Source: Symploca sp. SIO1C2 (GTDB lineage: Bacteria > Cyanobacteriota > Cyanobacteriia > Cyanobacteriales > Coleofasciculaceae). Taken from it: a DNA stretch of 64,000 nt. The stretch's first letter is position 1. Each line of letters begins with the position of its first letter. The stretch spans positions 491,244-555,243 of the forward strand of contig JAAHFP010000002.1 in NCBI GenBank assembly GCA_010672925.1, read 5' to 3'. The notes below the pieces were generated by a model. The model was not told the origin of the DNA, made no database searches, and saw only the letters and a list, made by a program, of their open reading frames with translations. This document shows positions 9,665 to 18,301 of this stretch, in pieces. A program made the translations under genes and the position numbers.

Positions 9665-10507
9665 ATGACTCTACCAGATTTTTTAGTAATTGGTGCTATG
9701 CGCTCAGGAACAACCTGGCTAGATGGCGTTTTACGCTCTCACCCTGATATTTATCTGCCAGAGCGACGAAAAGAAGTTAATTTCTTTCATAAATTCTATG
9801 ATCGTGGTATTGACTGGTATCAAAAGTTCTTTCCTTCCCCTGGGCAGGTATCTCAATACTCCAGGATTGGGGAAGTTACCCCAGCTTATTTATATTCTCC
9901 AGAGGCACCAATTCGGATCAAAGAATGTATTCCTCATTGCCAATTAATTATAATTCTTCGTAATCCAGCAGATCGTGCCTATTCTCATTACGGATTCAAA
10001 GTCAAGAATTTAGCAGAACCAAGAAGTTTTCAGGAAGTACTATGCCAGGATTCAGCATTGTTTACGAGAGGACTATATGGTCAGCATATCAAGAATTATT
10101 TACAATATTTTTCCTTAGATAACTTTTTAATATTGCTCTATGAAGATGTTAGAAAAAATCCAGATCACGCCCTGAGCAAAATTACTAATTTTTTGTCTGT
10201 AAAACCCAACCTTTTTGATCAAGGTATGATTGAGAGAAAAGCTAATACATCTGGTCGTCCTCATTTAGCAAAGGCTAGGGTATTAGCTGGGAAGTTTAGA
10301 GATTTTTTGAGGAAAAAAGATTTGGATTGGGTGTGGAATGTTGCGAAAAGCTCAGGGATGGAGCAAATATTTTTTACCAAGAGTCAAGCTCTTCCACCGA
10401 TAGAACCAGATGTAAGAGCCGAGTTACTCACAAAATATGAATCGGATATTGCTGCTTTAGAAGAGGTGATTGGCATAGATCTGGATATATGGAGAAAGCT
10501 ATGTTGA
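9665..10507 (+). CDS. Sulfotransferase family 1 (heparan N-sulfotransferase-like)
   Basis: 280 residues. PDFLVIGAMRSGTTWLDGVL (residues 4-23) is the PAPS 5'-phosphate loop and IIILRNPADRAYSHYG (about 98-113) the 3'-phosphate site. LPERRKEVNFFHKFYDRGIDWY and GEVTPAYLYSP match the heparan-sulfate N-deacetylase/N-sulfotransferase-like Sulfotransfer_1 group. It acts in the cytoplasm on a sugar or a lipid-linked glycan. It is the third sulfotransferase of the cluster and belongs to a different subfamily from the other two, so at least two or three positions of the polymer may be sulfated. Confidence 0.87.
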   Translation: MTLPDFLVIGAMRSGTTWLDGVLRSHPDIYLPERRKEVNFFHKFYDRGIDWYQKFFPSPGQVSQYSRIGEVTPAYLYSPEAPIRIKECIPHCQLIIILRNPADRAYSHYGFKVKNLAEPRSFQEVLCQDSALFTRGLYGQHIKNYLQYFSLDNFLILLYEDVRKNPDHALSKITNFLSVKPNLFDQGMIERKANTSGRPHLAKARVLAGKFRDFLRKKDLDWVWNVAKSSGMEQIFFTKSQALPPIEPDVRAELLTKYESDIAALEEVIGIDLDIWRKLC

Positions 10508-10557
10508 TGCTCTTGATTGGAGTGTCAGATGTTGTCTACCTATCAGGATTAATCTAA

Positions 10558-11718
10558 ATGCGAAAAAACTACTTACTGACTAGACGAGGTCTCCTGTGTT
10601 TATGTCTAGGAACTTTGGCAAGCATAGGCACATTGGCAAAAAGTACAGCATTTAACAACCAAGTAAGAGACTTTACAGCAGTTGGGGAAGCTTCATTGAA
10701 AGAGCGTGCTGCTGCCAAGGGATTGATTTATGGCTCAGTAGGTAAATACCGTACTTTATCATCAGATGCAGAATTTTCTTCCCGTTTTCCCCAAGAATGT
10801 GCCATGCTCGTGGCGAGCAATGAACTAAAGTGGCGAGGAATTCGTCCCAGTCCAGATCGTTTTGACTTTACTAAGGGTGATTGGCTGGCTGAATTTGCCA
10901 GCAGGCACAATATGCTGTTTCGTGGACATACTCTAGTCTGGCATAATGGCTTGCCCGAATGGTTCCAGGAGAAGGTCAATAGCCAAAATGCAGAACGGAT
11001 GTTGGTTGACCACATTAAAAAGGTTGCAGGACATTATGCAGGAAAGATACACTCTTGGGATGTGGTCAATGAAGCTGTCTACCCCACACATGGAAGAGCA
11101 GAAGGTTTGCGGGACTCACCCTGGCTAGAGTTTTTAGGTCTAGATTACATTGAGCTTGCCTTTCGTGCTGCCAGAGAAGCAGACCCTAAGGCTTTGTTAG
11201 TATACAACGAAAATCATTTATGGTACGAGGGTCAGTTACGGGCTAATACACCTACTGGAGAAGCGAAGAGAACTGCTGTACTTAAGCTGTTAGAGCGTTT
11301 AAAGTCTAAGGGTACTCCAATCGATGTTTTGGGTATCCAAGGTCACCTGCGGGGACATCAATTAGATCAACTTCATCCCAAAAAGCTGAGAGCTTTTCTA
11401 ACTGATGTCGCCAATCTTGATCTCAAAATCATGGTTACTGAACTAGATGTGAGGGATCATAAACTCCCAAAAGATATTGATGTTCGCGATCGCTTGGTAG
11501 CCAAAGCTTATGAAGATTTTCTCTCAGTAGTGCTAGATGAGCCAGCAGTGATGGCTGTGTTTACCTGGGGATTAAGCGATCGCGATACTTGGCTCTCAAG
11601 AGTTGCACGACGTAAGGATGGTCTGCCAGTTCGACCTTTGCCACTGGATGCTCAACTGAATCGCAAGTTGGCCTGGAATGCTATGGCTCGTGCTTTTGAT
11701 AATGCTCCTATGCGATAA
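10558..11718 (+). CDS. Glycoside hydrolase family 10 (endo-1,4-beta-xylanase-like), exported
   Basis: 386 residues. The N-terminus has a twin-arginine-like leader (TRRGLLCLCLGTL, residues 8-20). The GH10 barrel follows with FRGHTLVWHNGLPEWF, the acid/base Glu in WDVVNEAVY (E172), GIQGHLRGH, and the nucleophile Glu in MVTELDVRD (E295). GH10 enzymes cut beta-1,4-linked xylan or related backbones. Placed inside an EPS assembly cluster, it more likely trims or releases the cell's own polymer than digests plant xylan; this is inference. Two HIP1-type sites fall in the coding sequence. All catalytic residues appear intact. Confidence 0.9.
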   Translation: MRKNYLLTRRGLLCLCLGTLASIGTLAKSTAFNNQVRDFTAVGEASLKERAAAKGLIYGSVGKYRTLSSDAEFSSRFPQECAMLVASNELKWRGIRPSPDRFDFTKGDWLAEFASRHNMLFRGHTLVWHNGLPEWFQEKVNSQNAERMLVDHIKKVAGHYAGKIHSWDVVNEAVYPTHGRAEGLRDSPWLEFLGLDYIELAFRAAREADPKALLVYNENHLWYEGQLRANTPTGEAKRTAVLKLLERLKSKGTPIDVLGIQGHLRGHQLDQLHPKKLRAFLTDVANLDLKIMVTELDVRDHKLPKDIDVRDRLVAKAYEDFLSVVLDEPAVMAVFTWGLSDRDTWLSRVARRKDGLPVRPLPLDAQLNRKLAWNAMARAFDNAPMR

Positions 11719-11737
11719 AATAAGAGAAATAGAGAAC

Positions 11738-12670
11738 ATGTCAGTTAAAGACCAACCTTTAGTTAGTATCGGCATACCAACTTATAATCGGCCCCAAGGT
11801 CTACGCCGTGCTTTAGAGTCTATTATTAAACAAACATACCAAAACCTGGAAATAATTGTTTCTGACAACTGTTCTGCAGAGACAGAAATGGAAACAGAAA
11901 CGGAAACAGAAATGATTGTTCGAGAGTTTATGGCAAAAGATGCTAGAATTCAGTATTTTCGCCAGGAAGAAAATATAGGTCTATTCTATAACAAAAAATT
12001 TCTTTTTGAGGTATCTCACGGTGAATATTTTACTTGGTTATGCGATGATGATGAGCGCTCTCCAGAATATATCGAAGTTTGTTTGGAAGAATTTTGTAAG
12101 CCTAACGTATCATCTCAATTGTTGCTAGTCAATAGCTTTTCTGAACTAAAAGATCCAGTGCAAGGAAAGGTTTTAGCAGTTGATCAAGGATGTACTACGG
12201 TCGGCCTACCTGTGAGCCAGCGATATCAAAATTACATATCTTCTATATACAAAGAACAGGCAGCAGTAGGAGATCTAATATATGGAGTTATCAAACGTGA
12301 AGCCCTCAGGAAAGCAATGGCATCTCAACCTAACCTGCTAGCCTGGGATCACATTTTTTTAGCACAGTTAGCTTTAGACGGTGAGTTTTACACAATTCCT
12401 CAAAAGCTGATGCGCTCTGCACCAGGAGGTCTATCCAATCTCAAAGGTATGACCGAAAGAGAAAAGCGGGATAAAATAATCAAATCACAGCGAATTGAAG
12501 ATTTCCTCGCTATCCACAAGCCTAGTTGGATACATGTAATTTGCCTTCGGGGTAAAATCTGGAATTCAGCTAACTTATCTCTGGTGAAAAAGTTACAGCT
12601 AATTGCTTGGTCTGACTGGTATTATCTAAAATTTTATTCTTTAAGAAAGATACAGAAAATGTATCGCTAG
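11738..12670 (+). CDS. Glycosyltransferase family 2 with a hexamer-repeat insert
   Basis: 310 residues. LVSIGIPTYNRPQGLRRALE and LEIIVSDNCS are the nucleotide-sugar-binding segments, and FTWLCDDDE holds the metal-binding aspartates. I chose the ATG at 11738 (GAGAAATAGAGAAC upstream) because an earlier in-frame ATG lies inside the xylanase gene. Between the DNCS and MIVREF segments, five hexamers GAAAYR (11885-11914) encode a run of Glu-Thr/Met pairs, an expansion in a surface loop that does not touch the active site. Role: adding a sugar in the same polysaccharide pathway. Confidence 0.87.
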   Translation: MSVKDQPLVSIGIPTYNRPQGLRRALESIIKQTYQNLEIIVSDNCSAETEMETETETEMIVREFMAKDARIQYFRQEENIGLFYNKKFLFEVSHGEYFTWLCDDDERSPEYIEVCLEEFCKPNVSSQLLLVNSFSELKDPVQGKVLAVDQGCTTVGLPVSQRYQNYISSIYKEQAAVGDLIYGVIKREALRKAMASQPNLLAWDHIFLAQLALDGEFYTIPQKLMRSAPGGLSNLKGMTEREKRDKIIKSQRIEDFLAIHKPSWIHVICLRGKIWNSANLSLVKKLQLIAWSDWYYLKFYSLRKIQKMYR

Positions 12671-12715
12671 ATAATCCTATATAGTTGAAAAAGTATATAT
12701 ACTATCAACCCTACC

Positions 12716-13645
12716 ATGAATCAATCCTATCTCAAAACTCCAGTCGCTTTGATCATCTTCAACCGACCAGATAGTACGGAGAAGGTGTTTGAATCGATTC
12801 GCCAAGCTAAACCCCAAAAGCTTTTCGTTATCGCCGATGGACCTCGTTTAGACAAACCCGGTGAAGCGGAAAAATGCGCAGCGACTCGCGCCATTATCGA
12901 GCAGGTTGATTGGGACTGTGAGGTTCTCAAAAACTATTCAGATGTCAATTTAGGGTGTGGAAAACGTCCAGCGACAGGAATTAGTTGGGTATTTGAGCAG
13001 GTAGAAGAAGCAATAATTTTGGAAGATGATTGTCTACCTCACCCTACCTTCTTTCAATTCTGTGAAGAATTATTAGAAAAATATCGAGACGAGCCACAAG
13101 TAATGGGCATTTGTGGTAGTAATTATAAAATGGGCGACCCATCTTATAGCTACTACTTTTCCCGTTACTTCATCTGTTGGGGTTGGGCTACTTGGCGTAG
13201 AGCTTGGTGTCATTTTGATTATGAAATGAAGCGTTGGCCAGAGATTTTAGAAACAGGCTGGCTTGATGAGTTTCTACAAGACAGAAGAGTTGTCAAAGAT
13301 TGGACTATAAAGTTTAACCAAGCTTATTATGGTTCAAGTAGCTCTTACGCTTGGTCTTATCAATTGCAATTTGCCTGTTGGCAACAAAATGCTTTAGTAG
13401 TGCGGCCTAATGGCAATCTCGTCTCTAACTTAGGCTTTGGTGCAGAGGCAACCCATACAACTGATAGTTCCTCTTCTTACGCTGTTTTGCCTTTTGATCT
13501 AATTTCATTTCCTTTAAAGCATCCACAAACTATAGTCCGTGATGTCAAAGCTGATAATCTGATACACAATGATTGGCTCCGACAAAAGAGTCGAATTTAT
13601 CGTGCCTATAAAAAAGTTAAGAAAATATTGAGTAACAAACTCTAA
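12716..13645 (+). CDS. Glycosyltransferase, HlpA-like / GT2-related
   Basis: 309 residues. It starts PVALIIFNRPDSTEKVFESI, has LFVIADGPR, NLGCGKRPATGISWVFE and the acidic triad AIILEDDCLPHP (about residue 103), then CWGWATWRRAW. This pattern matches proteins often labelled hemolytic protein HlpA-like, which have a GT-A nucleotide-diphospho-sugar transferase fold, with EDD as metal site. The haemolysin name is historical and says nothing about function here. It ends exactly where the convergent methyltransferase gene ends, with no bases between the two stop codons. Confidence 0.8.
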   Translation: MNQSYLKTPVALIIFNRPDSTEKVFESIRQAKPQKLFVIADGPRLDKPGEAEKCAATRAIIEQVDWDCEVLKNYSDVNLGCGKRPATGISWVFEQVEEAIILEDDCLPHPTFFQFCEELLEKYRDEPQVMGICGSNYKMGDPSYSYYFSRYFICWGWATWRRAWCHFDYEMKRWPEILETGWLDEFLQDRRVVKDWTIKFNQAYYGSSSSYAWSYQLQFACWQQNALVVRPNGNLVSNLGFGAEATHTTDSSSSYAVLPFDLISFPLKHPQTIVRDVKADNLIHNDWLRQKSRIYRAYKKVKKILSNKL

Positions 13646-14464
13646 CTATTTACGAAAAACCCGAAAAATTTGAGCATTAGCAGTATAACTACCTAATTTT
13701 TCTGTGCCAAAGTGAGGGTTTTCTTGGAGAAACTCATCGAAGGCTCGTTTCTCTCCCATATTCTTCTGGTCTAAATTTTGTGAATACCAATCGTCGAAGA
13801 AAATGATAGCTTCTTCTTGAATCAAAGGAGCACAGAAATTCAGTGCTTCCTTGGCGGATAGATACATATCACAATCCACCATTATAACACTAGCTTTAGT
13901 TAATTGATATTTCTCAACTAAATCTTGGTTAAGAGTTTCACTAAACCATCCTTTCACCAAAAAAGTACGGTTCCAATCAATACCTTGCTCAGTTAAAATT
14001 TTGCTAGTTAATTCCAAACTAGAGTTAAACTGTCCAGGGAACCAGGCACCTCCATCATCATTCCTCGCTGTTTCTGGTAGACCCTCAAAAGAATCAAAGC
14101 CAAATAGACGAACTTGTTTCAAATTTAATTCTTGGAGAACCTTATGCAGACAAACCATTGATGTACCGTGGCAGACACCAAATTCTAGATAGTCTCCTAG
14201 AGTTTCAGGCTTCTGTTTTTCTCCCAATAAAAGAAAAGCTTCACGATACTTCTGGGTAATCTCTTTCTCCGGAACAAGTTTATTACTGTAGCTGTCATTT
14301 AACTTAACATTCTCAACCCACTTTTGAAAAGCTTGTGGAGTATAGCTCACCAGACTTTTCAGCACAGACTTCAGTCGCAGCCATCTTATCGATCTTATGA
14401 CTAGAGCACTGAAGTTGATTTTTAGAGAACTGATGCTTAGTGGAGAACTTTGGGTTTGTTTCAT
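13646..14464 (-). CDS. TylF/MycF-type SAM-dependent O-methyltransferase
   Basis: 272 residues. The SAM-binding core is LEFGVCHGTSMVCLHK, followed by FGFDSFEGLPE, and the metal-binding residues appear as IMVDCDMYLSAKEAL and IIFFDDWYSQN, all typical of the macrocin O-methyltransferase (TylF) family. These Mg-dependent enzymes methylate sugar hydroxyls. In this cluster it would O-methylate a sugar of the exopolysaccharide. It is transcribed convergently with the preceding glycosyltransferase with zero spacing and diverges from the epimerase gene downstream. Confidence 0.85.
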   Translation of the reverse strand: MKQTQSSPLSISSLKINFSALVIRSIRWLRLKSVLKSLVSYTPQAFQKWVENVKLNDSYSNKLVPEKEITQKYREAFLLLGEKQKPETLGDYLEFGVCHGTSMVCLHKVLQELNLKQVRLFGFDSFEGLPETARNDDGGAWFPGQFNSSLELTSKILTEQGIDWNRTFLVKGWFSETLNQDLVEKYQLTKASVIMVDCDMYLSAKEALNFCAPLIQEEAIIFFDDWYSQNLDQKNMGEKRAFDEFLQENPHFGTEKLGSYTANAQIFRVFRK

Positions 14465-14670
14465 GATATCTTTTCAAAGTGGTGTTATGGCAAGGTACAA
14501 CCGTGTTGGAACCACAGCAGAGCTGGATGAGGTACTTACTCTGCTGCCTTATTATACCTCTTGGGAAAAATACCTTAAACTCTTTATCGACTCTCAGTTG
14601 AATCAGGCTCATAATTCCCATAAAGCCTAAAACACTAGAATCTTAGATGGGGTAATAGAGAGGAAAAATT

Positions 14671-15675
14671 GTGGTTAGAGTTCTAGTTACTGGTGCCGCA
14701 GGCTTCATTGGTTTTCACCTCAGTCAACAGTTATTGGCAAGGGGTGAAACAGTAGTTGGGATCGATAATCTCAACCCTTACTATGATGTCTCTCTCAAAA
14801 AAGACCGACTCGCTCAACTAAAGGATCAACCAGAATTTAGTTTTTACCAGTTGGATTTGGCAGACAGGGAAGGCACAGCAAAGTTGTTTGCTCAAAATAA
14901 CTTTGAAGTAGTTGTTCATTTAGCTGCTCAAGCTGGTGTGCGCTACTCTCTCCAAAATCCCCATGCCTACGTGGATAGCAACCTGGTTAGTTTTGTGAAT
15001 ATCCTCGAAGGTTGCCGTCACTCTCCTGTAGAACACTTAGTCTTTGCTTCTTCTAGTTCTGTGTATGGAGCTAATACCAAAATTCCCTTTGCTGTACAAG
15101 ATAACGTAGATCACCCAATCAGTTTGTATGCTGCCACCAAAAAAGCCAATGAGCTGATGGCATATACCTATAGCCATCTGTATAGTATCCCGATAACTGG
15201 CTTGCGGTTTTTTACTGTCTATGGACCTTGGTATCGTCCAGATATGGCTTTGTTTGTATTTACCAAAGCCATCCTAGCAGGGGAGCCAATCAAGGTGTTT
15301 AACTATGGTCGTATGCAACGGGATTTTACCTACGTCGATGATGTCACGGAAGGTATTATCCGAGTGATGGCAAAGAAGCCTCAATCCTCAAATTTAGGAG
15401 ATACTCCAAAACAATCTAAAGCCTCTGCTCCCTACAAACTTTACAATATTGGCAATAATCAACCAGTAGAACTGACAAGAGTTATAGAAGTTTTAGAAGA
15501 TTGCCTAGGCCAGAAAGCTATCAAAGACTGGTTACCGATGCAACCAGGAGACGTACCTGTAACTTACGCAGAGATTGATGAGCTAGCCAGAGATGTTGGC
15601 TTTAAACCCAATACACCGATTGAGGTAGGAATTGAACGGTTTGTAAATTGGTATCGGTCTTACTACCAAATTTAA
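14671..15675 (+). CDS. NAD-dependent epimerase, probable UDP-glucuronate 4-epimerase (CapI-like)
   Basis: 334 residues of extended SDR fold: VLVTGAAGFIGFHL (NAD-binding GxxGxxG), VVHLAAQAGVRYSLQNP, FASSSSVYG (catalytic Ser region), SLYAATKKANE (YxxxK) and LRFFTVYGPWYRPDMALF, the last being characteristic of the UDP-GlcA to UDP-GalA epimerases. It would supply galacturonate to the polymer. The start is GTG with AGAGAGGAAAAA upstream; the N-terminus aligns with the family at this codon. It is the last clear gene of the polysaccharide locus. Confidence 0.87.
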   Translation: MVRVLVTGAAGFIGFHLSQQLLARGETVVGIDNLNPYYDVSLKKDRLAQLKDQPEFSFYQLDLADREGTAKLFAQNNFEVVVHLAAQAGVRYSLQNPHAYVDSNLVSFVNILEGCRHSPVEHLVFASSSSVYGANTKIPFAVQDNVDHPISLYAATKKANELMAYTYSHLYSIPITGLRFFTVYGPWYRPDMALFVFTKAILAGEPIKVFNYGRMQRDFTYVDDVTEGIIRVMAKKPQSSNLGDTPKQSKASAPYKLYNIGNNQPVELTRVIEVLEDCLGQKAIKDWLPMQPGDVPVTYAEIDELARDVGFKPNTPIEVGIERFVNWYRSYYQI

Positions 15676-15697
15676 GAGACTTATATGCGATCAATTG

Positions 15698-15768
15698 CTG
15701 TAGGGGCGGGTTGAGGGTCACCATCAACACATTCAGTGAAAATCTTAGTACAAAACCCGCCCAAGCAA
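15698..15768. repeat. MITE-like element with GTAGGGGCGGGTT ends
   Basis: TGTAGGGGCGGGTTGAG at the left and AAAACCCGCCCAAGC at the right form imperfect inverted ends about 70 bp apart. The same family occurs at 36051-36376 (tandem), 38009-38068 and 45203-45267. No reading frame. Folded as RNA it would make a long hairpin downstream of the epimerase gene. Confidence 0.65.
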
Positions 15769-15822
15769 TAACTAAGGGATCTATGATAGAAAAAATACTT
15801 AAGAAATCTTAACAAAACAAGA

Positions 15823-16734
15823 GTGACTACACAACCACTAACCCTAGCCAGCAACTTAGAAAAACACTTTTGGACTTGGCAAGGACATCAAATTCAATAC
15901 ACAGTTATGGGTACTGGCAAGCCTCTGGTACTGATTCATGGCTTTGGTGCTTCCCTGGGGCATTGGCGCAAGAATATTCCTGTCTTAGCTGCCTCTGGCT
16001 ACCGGGTATTTGCAGTCGATCTCTTGGGATTCGGTGGTTCCGCTAAGCCCCCATTAGACTATACCTTGGAGCTATGGCAACAGCAGTTGAAGGACTTCTG
16101 GGATACTGAGATTAAAGAACCAACGGTTTTTGTTGGGAACTCCATCGGTGCTCTGTTAAGTATGATGTTGGTGAGTAATTATCCCGAAATTACTGCTGGT
16201 GGAGTCTTAATTAACTGTGCCGGTGGACTGAATCATCGTCCTGATGAGCTGAATCTGCCTCTAAGGTTGGTGATGGGAGTCTTTACTAAGTTAGTGAGTT
16301 CCAAGACCATAGGACCATTTTTGTTTAACCGCATTCGCCAAAAATCTCGCCTCCGACGCACTTTAAGCCAAGTTTACTGCACCCCAGAAGCAATTACAGA
16401 AGAACTAGTGGAGATCATTTACCAACCCTCCTGTGATCCTGGGGCTTCAGAGGTATTTGCTTCGGTGCTCACTGCTCCTCCTGGCCCTACTCCCAATTCA
16501 CTATTACCAAAAGTAAAGCATCCTCTACTAGTGATTTGGGGCGAAAATGACCCTTGGACACCAATTACCGGTGCAGCTATCTACCAACAACACCGGGAAG
16601 CTGGTCAGGATATTGAATTTTTCCCCATCCCTCAGGCTGGTCACTGTCCTCATGATGAAAAACCTGATGCCGTAAATCCGATCATACTTGATTGGTTATC
16701 GGTCATTAGTCATCAACGGATAATAGATAATTGA
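15823..16734 (+). CDS. Alpha/beta-hydrolase fold protein
   Basis: 303 residues: LVLIHGFGASLGHWRKNIP (oxyanion region), VFAVDLLGFGGSAKP, nucleophile elbow VGNSIGALLSM (Ser), LVIWGENDPWTP (Asp region) and AGHCPHDEKP (His). The order and the GNSIG elbow fit the group that contains plant pheophytinase and chlorophyll dephytylase as well as haloalkane dehalogenase-like hydrolases, so a lipid or chlorophyll ester substrate is possible. I cannot assign it more closely. GTG start, no export signal, monocistronic. Confidence 0.8.
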   Translation: MTTQPLTLASNLEKHFWTWQGHQIQYTVMGTGKPLVLIHGFGASLGHWRKNIPVLAASGYRVFAVDLLGFGGSAKPPLDYTLELWQQQLKDFWDTEIKEPTVFVGNSIGALLSMMLVSNYPEITAGGVLINCAGGLNHRPDELNLPLRLVMGVFTKLVSSKTIGPFLFNRIRQKSRLRRTLSQVYCTPEAITEELVEIIYQPSCDPGASEVFASVLTAPPGPTPNSLLPKVKHPLLVIWGENDPWTPITGAAIYQQHREAGQDIEFFPIPQAGHCPHDEKPDAVNPIILDWLSVISHQRIIDN

Positions 16735-16758
16735 TTAATAATCAATCCGGTTGGGGTT

Positions 16759-16824
16759 GGGCGTAGCATTTGGATAGGTATACTTGGGTCTATGGGCTTA
16801 AATTATCGCCCAAATGCTACGCCC
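16759..16824. repeat. 66-bp inverted-repeat element, 15-bp perfect arms
   Basis: GGGCGTAGCATTTGG at 16759-16773 is matched exactly by its reverse complement at 16810-16824. The element ends just before the epimerase start and contains an in-frame ATG (16814) that would otherwise be taken as that gene's start. Confidence 0.8.
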
Positions 16825-16846
16825 CTACTGCCCTCCTTCCTTAAAC

Positions 16847-17908
16847 ATGCATATTGGTATTGAAACCTTTACTCTAAATAAACGCTTCCCCTTGACTATC
16901 AGTCGTGGTACGACATCTCAATCAACTAATATCTGGGTAAGACTAGAGCAACAGGGTATAGAAGGTTGGGGTGAAGCCTCTCCCTTTTCCCTTCTTGGTA
17001 GAGATGGGGTTAAACATATCTGTACCACTCAGGTGATCTTTGAGGCACTAGAGACAGTTATACCAATGCTGGAAGTATTTAGTCCTTGGGAGGGACAGAA
17101 AATTGAGCGGATGCTGGCAGAGGCAGAGGTTCCTTCAGCGGTTTGGGCATCAATTGATCTAGCTTTGCAGGATTGGTTGGGAAAACGAGTAGGACTACCC
17201 TTGTGGAGATTGTGGGGATTGAATCTTCGCCAGCTCGTGCCTACTGCGGCAACAGTGGGAATCAATAGTCCAGAGGGAGCCAGACAGCGGGTACGAGATT
17301 GGTTGCCTGTGACTGGTGGGGGTGTACTGAAAGTCAAATTGGGTTCTCCTGAAGGAATTGCAGCGGATCAGGAAATGCTACTGGCGGTTCAGGAAGAGGC
17401 ACCAGAAGCGGAGTTGAGTGTAGATGCCAATGGGGGTTGGAGTCTAGATGAAGCAGTAAACATGTGCAAATGGTTGGCAACAAAGGGGGTTAAACATGTA
17501 GAACAACCTTTGGCAGCTGGACAAGAGGAACAATTGCCTATACTGTACGAGCGATCGCCTTTGCCAATTTTTGTGGATGAAAGCTGCTTCAATAGCTTTG
17601 ATATCCCTGCCTTGGCAAACTGCGTTCATGGGATTAATATCAAACTGATGAAATCTGGCGGCTTAACGGAAGCGATGCGGATGGTGCATACTGCTAGAGC
17701 TTGTGGATTAAAGGTGATGTTCGGTTGCTATTCCGACAGTACTCTAGCTAATACCGCAGCTTCCCAACTATCTCCCTTCGCTGACTATCTAGATTTAGAC
17801 AGCCACCTTAACTTAGTAGATGACCCTTTTACTGGTGCGATTATGGAACAAGGGCGTCTGATGCCGAATAACTTACCTGGCTTGGGGGTAATAAGAAATC
17901 CTGGTTAG
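16847..17908 (+). CDS. dgcA: Enolase-superfamily dipeptide epimerase / N-acetyl-D-Glu racemase DgcA-like
   Basis: 353 residues. The muconate-lactonising-type barrel shows KVKLG (catalytic Lys of KxK), metal ligands in LSVDANGGW, VEQPL and FVDESC, and the second catalytic Lys in INIKLMKSGG. Such enzymes are L-Ala-D/L-Glu epimerases, and a subgroup that pairs with the DUF1611 protein DgcN racemises N-acetyl-D-glutamate. A DgcN homologue is present at 24421, which favours the DgcA reading. I chose the ATG at 16847, because the earlier in-frame ATG at 16814 lies inside an inverted-repeat element. Symbol is by context, not by proof. Confidence 0.75.
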   Translation: MHIGIETFTLNKRFPLTISRGTTSQSTNIWVRLEQQGIEGWGEASPFSLLGRDGVKHICTTQVIFEALETVIPMLEVFSPWEGQKIERMLAEAEVPSAVWASIDLALQDWLGKRVGLPLWRLWGLNLRQLVPTAATVGINSPEGARQRVRDWLPVTGGGVLKVKLGSPEGIAADQEMLLAVQEEAPEAELSVDANGGWSLDEAVNMCKWLATKGVKHVEQPLAAGQEEQLPILYERSPLPIFVDESCFNSFDIPALANCVHGINIKLMKSGGLTEAMRMVHTARACGLKVMFGCYSDSTLANTAASQLSPFADYLDLDSHLNLVDDPFTGAIMEQGRLMPNNLPGLGVIRNPG

Positions 17909-18047
17909 AGAACCGGTGCTTTTAGGATATAGCGAAAGGCAGAGGGCAGAGGTCTCCAAGGCAGTCCCGATGAAAAATTTTTTCACCACCAGGTGATGGA
18001 GGAAGTAGGAGCACTCCTGTTCCCTGTTCCCTATTCCCTATTCCCTA

Positions 18048-18257
18048 TTGGTGACAAGTTAAGAGGTCGTGCATTTTGTCAACTCCCATATATGGCGTAG
18101 TGGTTCTAAAAAAAACCTATATATGGAAATACTCCAAGGGTTAAGGAAAATTGTATTCTTCTTCCTCCGCTCCTCCGCCCCTCTGCTCCTCCGCTCCTCC
18201 GCTCCTCCGCCCCTCCGCTCCCTTGACAACGACACTTTTTCCTTAACTTGTCACCAA
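18048..18257. repeat. MITE-like element with GGTGACAAGTTAAG terminal repeats
   Basis: GGTGACAAGTTAAG at 18050-18063 and its exact reverse complement at 18242-18255 bound 206 bp. The interior contains a run of CTCCG/CTCC units. A shorter relative in inverted orientation lies at 32040-32140. The rest of the 17909-18301 gap is GGGAAT and GGCAGAG-type short repeats with no gene. Confidence 0.8.
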
Positions 18258-18301
18258 TGCCTATTCCCTATTCCCTATTCCCTATTCCCTACCTTCACAA
18301 G

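Noticed and set aside
14313-14621. 102-codon minus-strand frame upstream of the methyltransferase
   Set aside because: It is a frame-shifted overlap with the TylF-type gene with no family similarity; the region upstream of that gene is A+T-rich and noncoding.
16814-16846. Upstream ATG as start of the epimerase gene
   Set aside because: It lies inside the right arm of a 66-bp inverted-repeat element; the family sequence begins at the ATG at 16847.
17909-18301. Short coding frames in CTCCG/GGGAAT repeats
   Set aside because: Peptides are low-complexity Pro/Leu/Ser or Gly/Arg runs from simple repeats with no start signal.
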